From Candidatus Bipolaricaulis sp. (GTDB lineage Bacteria > Bipolaricaulota > Bipolaricaulia > Bipolaricaulales > Bipolaricaulaceae): DNA of 10,791 bases. The notes under the pieces are model-generated. The model worked only from the letters and a program-made list of their open reading frames with translations. It did no database searches and had not been told where the DNA came from. The stretch is from assembly GCA_020062805.1 (NCBI GenBank), contig JAGUVP010000197.1, forward strand, positions 1 to 10,791, read 5' to 3'. Positions 1-5,799 of the stretch are shown here, piece after piece. The stretch's first letter is position 1, and every line of letters starts with the position of its first letter. The translations under genes and the position numbers were made by a program.

Positions 1-270
1 CTCGCCCGGGCGTACCGCGATGCGGCCCGGGAGGCGCTTGCCGCGGCCGGCGTTCGCCCCGTCGTCCCGGAGAAGCGGTTCGTCGTCACTACCGAACCGA
101 GAAGGGTCGGAGCCCTTCTCTCGCTCGCCCGGAAGCACGAGGCGCGCGTCCTCTCCCAGCGGTTTACGGACCGTGTTGTGGCCGAGATTGCCATACCCGA
201 AGCGAACGCACCCTTGTTCCGAACTTCGGTCGCCCCGTGGGGCGAGGTGAGGGAGGTCAGCGATGCTTGA
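1..270 (+). CDS. yigZ: IMPACT/YigZ family protein, C-terminal part (5'-truncated by window edge)
   Basis: Reading frame 1 is open from the first base to a TGA at 268-270, giving 89 residues. The beginning, LARAYRDAAREAL, resembles the end of the IMPACT (UPF0029) domain, where YigZ proteins carry a GGLVRAYSDAV-type helix. The remainder has the size and alternating beta/alpha pattern of the ferredoxin-like DUF1949 domain that ends YigZ proteins. YigZ/IMPACT proteins are small cytoplasmic proteins linked in eukaryotes to translation control; their bacterial role is poorly defined. The stop overlaps the ruvA start by 8 bp, so the two genes are probably translationally coupled. The N-terminal half lies outside the window. 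The family call rests on a short conserved stretch and the length, so it is probable rather than certain. Confidence 0.7.
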   Translation, partial: LARAYRDAAREALAAAGVRPVVPEKRFVVTTEPRRVGALLSLARKHEARVLSQRFTDRVVAEIAIPEANAPLFRTSVAPWGEVREVSDA

Positions 271-850
271 GTTCCTGGAAGGGCCGGTTGTCGAGGCGGG
301 GGAGGAGTTCCTCGTGGTAGCCGTGGGGGGCATGGGGGTGAGGGTGGCCGTGCCCGCCCGGACGGTGAACGAGCTGAGGTCGAGCGACTCGGCAAAGCTC
401 CTGACCCACCTTATCCTCCGCGATGACGGGATCGAGTTGTGGGGGTTCGCGACGCGGGAGGAGCGGGAGATGTTCGTGGCCCTCCTCTCTGTGCCCCAGG
501 TCGGGCCTAAGCTTGCGTTCCGGTTGGTGTCGGCCCTGCCCCCGGCCGAGCTGTCCGCGGCCGTACGCCAGGGCGACCTGTCCGCCCTCGACGGGGTGAA
601 GGGAATCGGCCGACGCACCGCGCAGCGGGTGATGGTCGAGCTGTCGGAGAAGCTCGCAAAATGGGCCCCCGGAGGACCGTCCCCAACGGCGGAGAAGGCG
701 CAGGTGGTGGTGAAGGCTCTCACCTCGAAGGTCCTCGGGTTCCCGGAGGCGGAGGCGCGGCGGGCGGTGGAGAAGCTCATCCGGGAGTCGCCGGACGCCT
801 CGGTGGAGGAACTCATTCGGCGCGCGCTCACCCTGCTCGCCAAGGGATAG
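263..850 (+). CDS. ruvA: Holliday junction DNA helicase subunit RuvA
   Basis: This 195-residue protein has normal RuvA length. RuvA is the tetrameric subunit that grips four-way DNA junctions and loads the RuvB motor for branch migration in recombination and repair. Domain I (about 1-63) is the OB-fold; the acidic pin that keeps duplexes apart is visible as RDD at 53-55, followed by GIELWGF. Domain II (about 70-130) has two helix-hairpin-helix motifs, VPQVGPKLA (77-85) and VKGIGRRTAQR (112-122). The tail (about 147-195) matches the small RuvB-binding domain III. The ATG at 263 has a GGGAGG Shine-Dalgarno at 251-256. It overlaps the upstream IMPACT gene by 8 bp and precedes ruvX by 53 bp. RuvB and RuvC are not in the window. 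Confidence 0.97.
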   Translation: MLEFLEGPVVEAGEEFLVVAVGGMGVRVAVPARTVNELRSSDSAKLLTHLILRDDGIELWGFATREEREMFVALLSVPQVGPKLAFRLVSALPPAELSAAVRQGDLSALDGVKGIGRRTAQRVMVELSEKLAKWAPGGPSPTAEKAQVVVKALTSKVLGFPEAEARRAVEKLIRESPDASVEELIRRALTLLAKG

Positions 851-852
851 GG

Positions 853-882
853 ACCCATGATGGGTGATCGAAGACGGGTGAT
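853..882. repeat. Short inverted and direct repeats in the ruvA-ruvX gap
   Basis: The 53 bp gap between ruvA and ruvX contains a small inverted repeat ACCCA-TGA-TGGGT (853-865) and two copies of GGGTGAT (862-868 and 876-882) spaced 14 bp apart. The stem is only 5 bp and no T-run follows, so it is not a convincing terminator. It may be chance in a purine-rich leader that also supplies the CGGAG ribosome binding site (891-895) for ruvX. Confidence 0.3.
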
Positions 883-903
883 GGGGAGAGCGGAGCACTG
901 CCG

Positions 904-1326
904 ATGAGAGTCTTGGGCTTGGACATCGGGGACCGGCGGGTGGGGGTCGCCGTCTCCGACGAGACGGGGACGATCGCTACCCCCCACGGGGTCCACACCC
1001 GAAGGTCTGCTCCTGAAGACGTCGCCCAGCTTGCCCAGCTCGCCCGGCAACTGGGGGCGGTGGCCATCGTTGCAGGCCTGCCCCTGAACATGGACGGCAC
1101 GGAAGGGCAACAGGCGCGGAAGACCCGGGAGTTCGCGGAGGCCGTGGCGGAGGGGAGCGGGCTCCCCCTCCACTACGTGGATGAGCGCCTGACCTCGGTG
1201 GAGGCCGATCGGGCGATGGTTGAGGGGGGGCTCTCCCGCAGGAGGCGAAGGGGGCACCGAGATGCCCTCTCGGCTGTCCTCCTCCTCCAGGAGTGGCTCG
1301 GCTCGCAGCGGATGGGAACGAGCTGA
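904..1326 (+). CDS. ruvX: Putative pre-16S rRNA nuclease / Holliday junction resolvase-like RuvX (YqgF)
   Basis: This 140-residue protein has the usual YqgF/RuvX length and an RNase H-like fold. Family members are described as Holliday junction resolvase-like enzymes and, in E. coli, as the nuclease maturing the 16S rRNA 5' end. Visible motifs are GLDIGDRRVGVAVSD at the N-terminus with the metal-binding Asp at 7, VAGLPLNMDGT (56-65), the YVDERLTSVEA block with Glu 94, and the C-terminal RDALSAVLLLQEWL with Asp 120. CGGAG at 891-895 lies 8 bases before the ATG. It follows ruvA as in many genomes and probably shares its transcript. The basic stretch SRRRRRGHRD before Asp 120 deviates somewhat from the usual lysine-rich form. 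A decayed second copy of its 3' third lies at 3029-3176. Confidence 0.93.
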   Translation: MRVLGLDIGDRRVGVAVSDETGTIATPHGVHTRRSAPEDVAQLAQLARQLGAVAIVAGLPLNMDGTEGQQARKTREFAEAVAEGSGLPLHYVDERLTSVEADRAMVEGGLSRRRRRGHRDALSAVLLLQEWLGSQRMGTS

Positions 1327-1347
1327 ACAGGGTTCCCAATCCCCCGC

Positions 1348-1376
1348 TTGTCGGAGCCGACCGTCGCCCGGACAAT
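1348..1376 (+). promoter_or_regulatory. Weak candidate sigma-70-type promoter for the phosphate transporter
   Basis: TTGTCG (1348-1353) and GACAAT (1371-1376) are separated by 17 bp, each matching the sigma-70 consensus at 4 of 6 positions, and lie 29 bp before the transporter ATG. The same -35 hexamer and spacer length occur in the candidate ffh promoter on the other strand (5727-5755), which raises interest slightly. The 79 bp gap between ruvX and the transporter is long enough for a separate promoter. The match is too weak to be firm. Confidence 0.28.
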
Positions 1377-1405
1377 GCCGGCACCGAGGAGCATCTGGTT
1401 TAGCG

Positions 1406-3013
1406 ATGGACACAGCAGCGGTGGTGATCGCGGCAGCGGGGGGACTGGCCCTCTTTCTCTATGGGCTGCGCGTCTTGAGCGCTGCCCTGAAGCGGGCGAT
1501 CGGCGAGCGGATGCGGGTCCTGCTGGAGCGACTCACGAACCGGGCCCTCCGCGGGGCGCTTGTGGGCATGGTGAGTACGAGCGTCCTCCAGTCGAGCAGC
1601 ATGACGATGGTCCTCCTCATCGGCCTCATCAACGCCGGCGCCCTCACCCTCCGCCAGGGGATCGGCGTCATGCTCGGGGCGGAGATCGGAACGTCGATCA
1701 CCGCGCAGATCATCGCGTTCCGGGTTGGGGACTACTACCTGCCCGTTATCGCCGTCGGGTTCGTGCTGTCGGAGCTGTTCCGTGGGCGGCGCGCGGGAGA
1801 CATCGGCCGGGCCATCCTCGGGTTCGGGCTCCTGTTCCTGGGGATGAGCGTGATGGCCGGTGGACTGCGGGGCGTGGCGCGAAGCGACGCGGTGCTGCAG
1901 CTCCTCGCGTCGCTGGGAGAGAACGTCCCGCTGGGGGTGTTCGTGGGAGCGGGGGTGACAGCCGTGATCCAGAGCTCATCGGCAATGACCGCGCTCCTGA
2001 TCGCCATGGGTTCCGCTGGGATCCTCGACCTCCCTACCGCAATCGCCCTCGTGCTGGGAGCGAACATCGGGACCACGATCACGGCTCAGCTCGCTTCCCT
2101 CGGAGCCTCGCTCCCCGCGCGACGGCTGGCGCGGGCGCAGCTCCTGGTGAACGTCGTCGGGGTCTCCGTCCTCCTCCCCTTCGTCCCCTTGTACGCCCGG
2201 CTAGTGGCAACGATCGCTCCCACCTTGGAGCGACAGATCGCCCACGCCCACACCCTGTTCAACGTTGCGGGCACGGTCTTGGCCCTCCCGTTGGTGGGCG
2301 CTCTAGCCTGTGCAGTGACCGCGATCACGCGCGGGCGGGAGCCCGCTGCCACTTCCACCCCCCGACACCTCGCAAAGGCGTTCCTCGCTGCCCCGCCCGT
2401 CGCCCTGTACCAGGCACGCCAGGAGCTCCTCCGGGTGGCTGCCATGACGCAGGCGATGATCCACCGTTGCCGGGAAGGCCTGCTCGAGCGCGACGAGGCG
2501 GCCTTGGTCGAGGTGTTGGAGATCGAGGAGGCAGTGGACAGCCTGAAAGGAGACATCGAGTCCTTCCTGGAGCGGATCCCGGGGGACGCCCTCTCCGCGC
2601 GGGAAGAACGGCGGCTACACGTGTTTCGCCATGCCACGGGCGACGTGGAACGGGTCGGCGACCAGGCGGTCAACATTGCCGAGCGGGGGCTGCACGTGCT
2701 CCGCCGGGGACACGTCTTCTCTTCAGTCGCGGCGGGCGATCTCACGACGCTGTTCGACAAGACGATGTTCCTCTACGAGCTGGCGCTGGAAGCGTTACGG
2801 GAAGAGGACAAGGACCGCGCCCAGGAGGCCCTACACCGGGAGGTGGAGGTTGATCACCTCGAGCGGCTGTTCAGGGACCGCCATCTGCAGCGCCTTGACG
2901 ACGGGGTGTGCGATGCGGCGGCCGGCGTCTTGTTCGTGGAGATTCTCCACAACCTGGAGCGGATCGGGGACCACGCCGTGAACATCGCCGGCGACGTCCT
3001 CTACGCCTTGTAG
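1406..3013 (+). CDS. Na+/phosphate symporter family protein with C-terminal PhoU-like domain (NptA type)
   Basis: This 535-residue integral membrane protein is predicted to import phosphate with Na+ (Na/Pi-cotransporter family, PF02690). It has two inverted halves: the first carries STSVLQSSSMT with QSSS at 62-65 and GAEIGTSITAQ (91-101), the second TAVIQSSSAMT with QSSS at 189-192 and GANIGTTITAQ (218-228). Hydrophobic segments cover about 1-305. From about 335 to 535 the protein is soluble and helical with two PhoU signatures, ERVGDQAVNIAE (415-426) and ERIGDHAVNIAG (518-529). Fusion to PhoU is common in bacterial family members and suggests regulation by phosphate status. I chose ATG 1406 because MDTAAVVIAAAGGLALFLYG gives the normal family start; upstream in-frame codons overlap ruvX and encode no recognisable protein. 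The ribosome site is weak (GAGGAG at 1386-1391, 14 bases away). It sits between ruvX and a ruvX fragment, hinting at insertion. Confidence 0.92.
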   Translation: MDTAAVVIAAAGGLALFLYGLRVLSAALKRAIGERMRVLLERLTNRALRGALVGMVSTSVLQSSSMTMVLLIGLINAGALTLRQGIGVMLGAEIGTSITAQIIAFRVGDYYLPVIAVGFVLSELFRGRRAGDIGRAILGFGLLFLGMSVMAGGLRGVARSDAVLQLLASLGENVPLGVFVGAGVTAVIQSSSAMTALLIAMGSAGILDLPTAIALVLGANIGTTITAQLASLGASLPARRLARAQLLVNVVGVSVLLPFVPLYARLVATIAPTLERQIAHAHTLFNVAGTVLALPLVGALACAVTAITRGREPAATSTPRHLAKAFLAAPPVALYQARQELLRVAAMTQAMIHRCREGLLERDEAALVEVLEIEEAVDSLKGDIESFLERIPGDALSAREERRLHVFRHATGDVERVGDQAVNIAERGLHVLRRGHVFSSVAAGDLTTLFDKTMFLYELALEALREEDKDRAQEALHREVEVDHLERLFRDRHLQRLDDGVCDAAAGVLFVEILHNLERIGDHAVNIAGDVLYAL

Positions 3014-3028
3014 ACGGGTTCGGGTGTC

Positions 3029-3176
3029 GTGACCTCAGCCGAGGCCGACCGGCCGATGATCGAAGGGGCGGTTCTCCCGGCGGGCCCGGAAGAAGCGCGA
3101 AGACGCCCTCTCCGCTGTCCTCCTCCAGGCGTGGCTTGACCGGGGGAGGGCTGAGCTACCGGGAGCCGACACCTGA
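3029..3176 (+). pseudogene. Frameshifted remnant of a second ruvX 3' end
   Basis: This stretch resembles codons 97-133 of the intact ruvX at 904-1326. In the frame of the preceding transporter stop it reads TSAEADRPMIEG (3032-3067), matching TSVEADRAMVEG. After a one-base shift near 3065-3071 it reads FSRRARKKREDALSAVLLQA (3072-3131), then WLDRGRAELPGADT and a TGA at 3174-3176, matching the RuvX tail DALSAVLLLQEWL. The DNA also matches, for example GCCCTCTC followed by GCTGTCCTCC in both copies. No start codon, N-terminal domain or first two catalytic acids are present, so it cannot encode a nuclease. Its basic block is closer to the usual RuvX form than that of the intact gene, so it may be the older native copy or come from a different lineage. 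A sequencing indel could explain the frameshift but not the missing 5' part. Confidence 0.85.
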
Positions 3177-3199
3177 TCAGATCTGAGACTGCAGTTCAG
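3173..3199. repeat. Cluster of overlapping short palindromes at the convergent junction
   Basis: Three perfect 8-bp palindromes lie within 27 bp: CTGATCAG (3173-3180), CAGATCTG (3178-3185) and ACTGCAGT (3188-3195). The last is flanked by CTGA (3183-3186) and TCAG (3196-3199), making a longer inverted repeat with one bulged G. The cluster spans the ruvX-remnant stop, the trmD stop and the last codons of trmD. There is no T-run on either strand, so an intrinsic terminator is not supported. It could mark a rearrangement junction or act as a weak bidirectional pause site. Confidence 0.45.
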
Positions 3200-3899
3200 A
3201 AGACGCAGGTCTGCCAAGGTTCAGCCCTACGAGGTCAAGTCGGTTGCGGAGGGTCTTGCGCCACGCTTCCCTCTCCCGCCAACGGCGGATCTTCTCGTGG
3301 TCGCCGGAGAGGAGGACGTCCGGAACCTCCATCCCCTGGAACACGCGGGGGCGGGTGTACTGGGGGTACCCCAAGCGCGGTCCGGCGTAGAAGGAATCCG
3401 TGGCTGCGGACTCGTGCCGCCCCACCACACCGGGCACCATCCGCGCCACCGTTTCTACAACCACCGCCGCGGCAAGCTCGCCCCCCGCGAGGACGAAGTC
3501 GCCGATCGAGAGCTCGAGGTCGCACCGGGCGGCCACCCGCTCGTCCACCCCTTCGTACCGGCCGCAGAGGAGCGTCAACGCCCCGGTCTGCGCGAGGTTC
3601 TTGGCGATCTCCTGGGTGAACAGCACTCCTTGGGCAGAGAGGAGCACGGTGTACGGTCGTCGCCCGCTCTCTCGCCTGACCAGATCAAGACACTGCATGA
3701 ACGGCTCGGGCCTCATCACCATCCCCGCCCCACCGCCAAAGGGCCGGTCGTCTACAAGACCTGCTCCATCTGAAGAGAAGAGCCGCAGATCGTGGAGATG
3801 GATCGCGATAAGGTCCTTGTCCTGTGCTCCCCGGAGAATCCCCTCGGAGGAGAAGGGGACAAGCATCTCCGGATGGAGGGTGACGACGTCGAACCTCAT
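3177..3899 (-). CDS. trmD: tRNA (guanine-N1-)-methyltransferase TrmD
   Basis: This 240-residue protein methylates G37 at N1 in tRNAs reading CNN and some other codons, using S-adenosylmethionine, and prevents +1 frameshifting. Motifs in order are MRFDVVTLHPEM at the start, LVDDRPFGGGAGMVM (48-62), LLSAQG (86-91), LCGRYEGVDER (111-121), SIGDFVLAGGELAA (131-144) of the SPOUT trefoil knot, the catalytic-type Asp in ATDSF (168), YPQYTRP (178-184) and LLSGDH (196-201). Length is normal. The start codon overlaps the khpA stop in an ATGA (3896-3899), so translation is probably coupled; there is no strong Shine-Dalgarno. It is last in the ffh-rpsP-khpA-trmD operon. rimM, the usual gene before trmD, is missing, and instead of rplS the downstream side holds the convergent ruvX remnant. 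Confidence 0.97.
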   Translation of the reverse strand: MRFDVVTLHPEMLVPFSSEGILRGAQDKDLIAIHLHDLRLFSSDGAGLVDDRPFGGGAGMVMRPEPFMQCLDLVRRESGRRPYTVLLSAQGVLFTQEIAKNLAQTGALTLLCGRYEGVDERVAARCDLELSIGDFVLAGGELAAAVVVETVARMVPGVVGRHESAATDSFYAGPRLGYPQYTRPRVFQGMEVPDVLLSGDHEKIRRWREREAWRKTLRNRLDLVGLNLGRPASSELQSQI

Positions 3900-4114
3900 T
3901 TCCAGTCCACAATCACGGTCCGGCCCATCCGCGTCCCGATCGTCTCAACCACAGTGGCCAGCGCGTCGCGCTCACGGGCAGCAAGCCCTCCGTCAGAGCC
4001 CGAAACCCTGAGAAAGAGGAAGTCCACTTGGCCGGATTGGATGTGCTCCACGTGCACCTCGCCCGGCCGCGAGGTCACCGCGCGGAGGAGGTACCGCGCG
4101 AGGTCAGCCAGCAT
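3896..4114 (-). CDS. khpA: KhpA-type single KH-domain RNA-binding protein with degenerate GXXG loop
   Basis: This 72-residue protein matches the KhpA (YlqC/UPF0109) family in length, operon position after rpsP, and in its blocks: a first helix MLADLARYLLRAVTSRPGEV, a strand with VDFLFLRV, and a C-terminal ALATVVETIGTRMGRTVIVD. KhpA is a small cytoplasmic RNA-binding protein that pairs with KhpB and affects cell division and RNA metabolism in Firmicutes. The RNA-gripping loop, normally IGKQGR, aligns here as GGLAAR, so the second Gly of GXXG is replaced by Ala and the usual Lys is absent. The ATG at 4114 lies 11 bp inside the rpsP end. AAGGAG sits directly before it with no spacer, so start placement or efficiency is uncertain, although no better start is visible. 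The stop overlaps trmD. Confidence 0.8.
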   Translation of the reverse strand: MLADLARYLLRAVTSRPGEVHVEHIQSGQVDFLFLRVSGSDGGLAARERDALATVVETIGTRMGRTVIVDWK

Positions 4115-4403
4115 CTCCTTCGTCCGTTCCGGCCGCGCGCCCAGATCGGATTCCGTCCAGCGCTTTGAGAACACCGCTCTTGGCAAGCAGCCGTCGTGCG
4201 GCATGAGAAGGCTGGGCCCCCTGGCGGAGCCAGGACAGAGCGGCCTCTGCGTCCACGGTGAACTCCGCGGGCTCGGCAAGGGGGTTGTAGTGGCCGATCG
4301 CGGCCACCGCTCGTCCGCCTTGCTTGTCCGTCCCTTCCATCACCACAATCCGGTAGCTGGGCTGCTTTCGCTTGCCCACTCGCATGAGCCTGATCTTGAC
4401 CAT
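4104..4403 (-). CDS. rpsP: 30S ribosomal protein bS16
   Basis: This 99-residue protein is bS16, which binds 16S rRNA in the 5' domain and helps early 30S assembly. The N-terminal MVKIRLMRVGKRKQPSYRIVV, the central IGHYNPLAEPAEFTVD and the following ALSWLRQGAQPSHAARRLLAKSGV are typical. The C-terminal tail after about residue 80 is variable in the family and here ends in an acidic GTDEGDAG. The start at 4403 is preceded by GAGGTGA overlapping the end of ffh, a good Shine-Dalgarno four bases from the ATG. It lies 4 bp after the ffh stop and overlaps khpA by 11 bp, so it belongs to one tight operon. Confidence 0.97.
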   Translation of the reverse strand: MVKIRLMRVGKRKQPSYRIVVMEGTDKQGGRAVAAIGHYNPLAEPAEFTVDAEAALSWLRQGAQPSHAARRLLAKSGVLKALDGIRSGRAAGTDEGDAG

Positions 4404-4407
4404 CCCA

Positions 4408-5718
4408 TCACCTCGTCACTGGAGCGGGTCCGCCCCACCCTGGGGGCATCCGCCGCTTTCCGAACCCGCGCACAAGGCGTCGCGCCTGCTCGTAGTGGGA
4501 CAAAAGCTGGTTCACTGCCTGAACAGTGGTTCCCGACCCGCGGGCGATGCGCCGCTTGCGGCTGGCCCCGATTATATGGGGGTCGCGCCGCTCCTCAACT
4601 GTCATCGATTGGATGATAGCCCGTGTCTGCTTAACCTCCGACTCGATCTCCTCGTCCTGGGCGACCTTTCCAAGACCCGGGATCTTGGCGAGGAGCTGGT
4701 CGAGCGGGCCGGCGCGGCTCATCGCCTCGAACTGGGTGAGGAAGTCCTCGAGGGTGAACGTCCCTTCCTTCACCCGGGCCACCGTGGCCGCGACTTCTTC
4801 TCCTCCCACCTCGGCCAGCTTCTCTGCCAGCCCAGCGAGATCGCCGAACCCGAGGATCCGGTCCGCCATCCGACCGGGGTCGAACGGCTCGAGGTCCTCC
4901 GGCTTCTCCCCCATCCCCACGAACAGAACTGGCTTGCCAAGCCGAGTTGGGAGAGAAAGGGCCGCCCCGCCGCGGGCGTCCCCATCGAGCTTGGTGAGGA
5001 CGAGCCCGGTGACCCCCAGCAAGCTGAACGCCTCACCCATCCGTACTGCCTCTTGCCCGACCATCGCATCGAGGATGAGGAGGGTGTCGCTCGGACCGAG
5101 CGCGTCCACGAGTTCGCCCACGAACGCGGGCGGGGCCACGCCCGGTGGGGCGCCCGGCGTGTCCACGATCACGACATCCCGCAGTTCCCGCCGCGCTCGC
5201 TCTTCTGACCGAGCCACATCCTCCGCTGGATCGTCCACTGCCGACGCAAACGGGACGCCAAGCCGGGTGGCAAGGGTCTCCAGCTGCTCCGCGGCCGCGG
5301 GACGTTGCGGGTCTGCGCACACCAGGAGGGGCTTCCTACCCTTGCGCGCGAGGTGTCGAGCGAGCTTTCCGGCCGTGGTGGTCTTGCCCGATCCCGCAGG
5401 GCCCAGGAGAAGGACGACCGCTGGACGACCAGAGAGGCGGAGCTTGGTCGCCTCCCCTCCCATCGCCGCCTTCATCTCCCCCCGTACGATCGCCAGGAGC
5501 TGTTCCGCCGGAGCGAGGGACTCCACGACCTTCTCGCCCACCGCACGCTCCTCGACCCGCGCCAGGAGATCCCGCACCACCCCGTAGTGAACGTCAGCGG
5601 CAAGGAGAGCCTGTCGGATCTCGCGCAGCCCGGCCTGCACGTCCGCCGGCGTGAGCCGACCGGGAGCGCGGAGCTTGCGGAACGCCTGGGACAGCCGCTC
5701 GGTCAACGACTCGAACAT
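4408..5718 (-). CDS. ffh: Signal recognition particle protein Ffh (SRP54) with altered GTPase motifs
   Basis: This 436-residue SRP GTPase binds signal peptides and SRP RNA and delivers ribosomes to FtsY. The N domain starts MFESLTERLSQAFRKLR with ALLAADVHYGVV. The G domain has a P-loop GPAGSGKTTT (106-115), TKLDGDARGG (242-251) and the SRP-specific GMGEKPEDLEPF (268-279). The M domain has GPLDQLL (337-343), SMTVEER (371-377) and the SRP-RNA-binding SRKRRIARGSG (386-396). Two motifs are unusual: DTQRPAA-type motif II reads DPQRPAA (136-142), and DTAGR reads DTPGA (186-190) followed by a proline-rich PPGVAPP, losing the Arg normally used in the composite active site with FtsY. The M domain has only three methionines after residue 320. 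Length and operon position are normal, so this is probably the cell's functional Ffh. There is no Shine-Dalgarno before the ATG. Confidence 0.95.
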   Translation of the reverse strand: MFESLTERLSQAFRKLRAPGRLTPADVQAGLREIRQALLAADVHYGVVRDLLARVEERAVGEKVVESLAPAEQLLAIVRGEMKAAMGGEATKLRLSGRPAVVLLLGPAGSGKTTTAGKLARHLARKGRKPLLVCADPQRPAAAEQLETLATRLGVPFASAVDDPAEDVARSEERARRELRDVVIVDTPGAPPGVAPPAFVGELVDALGPSDTLLILDAMVGQEAVRMGEAFSLLGVTGLVLTKLDGDARGGAALSLPTRLGKPVLFVGMGEKPEDLEPFDPGRMADRILGFGDLAGLAEKLAEVGGEEVAATVARVKEGTFTLEDFLTQFEAMSRAGPLDQLLAKIPGLGKVAQDEEIESEVKQTRAIIQSMTVEERRDPHIIGASRKRRIARGSGTTVQAVNQLLSHYEQARRLVRGFGKRRMPPGWGGPAPVTR

Positions 5719-5726
5719 AGAGACGA

Positions 5727-5755
5727 AGTCTACGACCCCGGGACCGGACCGACAA
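5727..5755 (-). promoter_or_regulatory. Candidate promoter giving a leaderless ffh transcript
   Basis: On the minus strand TTGTCG (5755-5750) and TAGACT (5732-5727) are separated by 17 bp, each matching the sigma-70 consensus at 4 of 6 positions. Only 8 bases separate the -10-like box from the ffh ATG (5718). Transcription would therefore start at or within the ATG, which fits the absence of a Shine-Dalgarno sequence upstream of ffh. The spacing is convincing, the hexamers are only moderate. Confidence 0.4.
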
Positions 5756-5799
5756 GGATCCTGTCCAGAACAGCATACGGGAACTTACCAAACCTGGAC

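Noticed and set aside
853..865. Possible terminator between ruvA and ruvX
   Set aside because: The stem is only 5 bp, no T-run follows, and the genes look co-transcribed.
1220..1405. An upstream start for the phosphate transporter
   Set aside because: It overlaps the end of ruvX out of frame, encodes Ser/Arg-rich sequence, and family proteins start at the equivalent of ATG 1406.
1327..1405. Riboswitch or small RNA upstream of the phosphate transporter
   Set aside because: The gap is 79 bp with no recognisable aptamer motif or stable hairpin.
1348..2853. A 501-codon plus-strand frame inside the phosphate transporter gene
   Set aside because: It is the other frame of a clear Na/Pi-PhoU gene; the translation is Arg/Gly/Pro-rich with no recognisable motif.
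4115..4279. A longer N-terminus for KhpA
   Set aside because: It lies wholly inside rpsP in another frame, and KhpA proteins are about 75 residues long, as given by the ATG at 4114.
3792..5208. Several plus-strand open frames opposite trmD, khpA, rpsP and ffh
   Set aside because: They are complements of strongly conserved minus-strand genes and have no motifs of their own.
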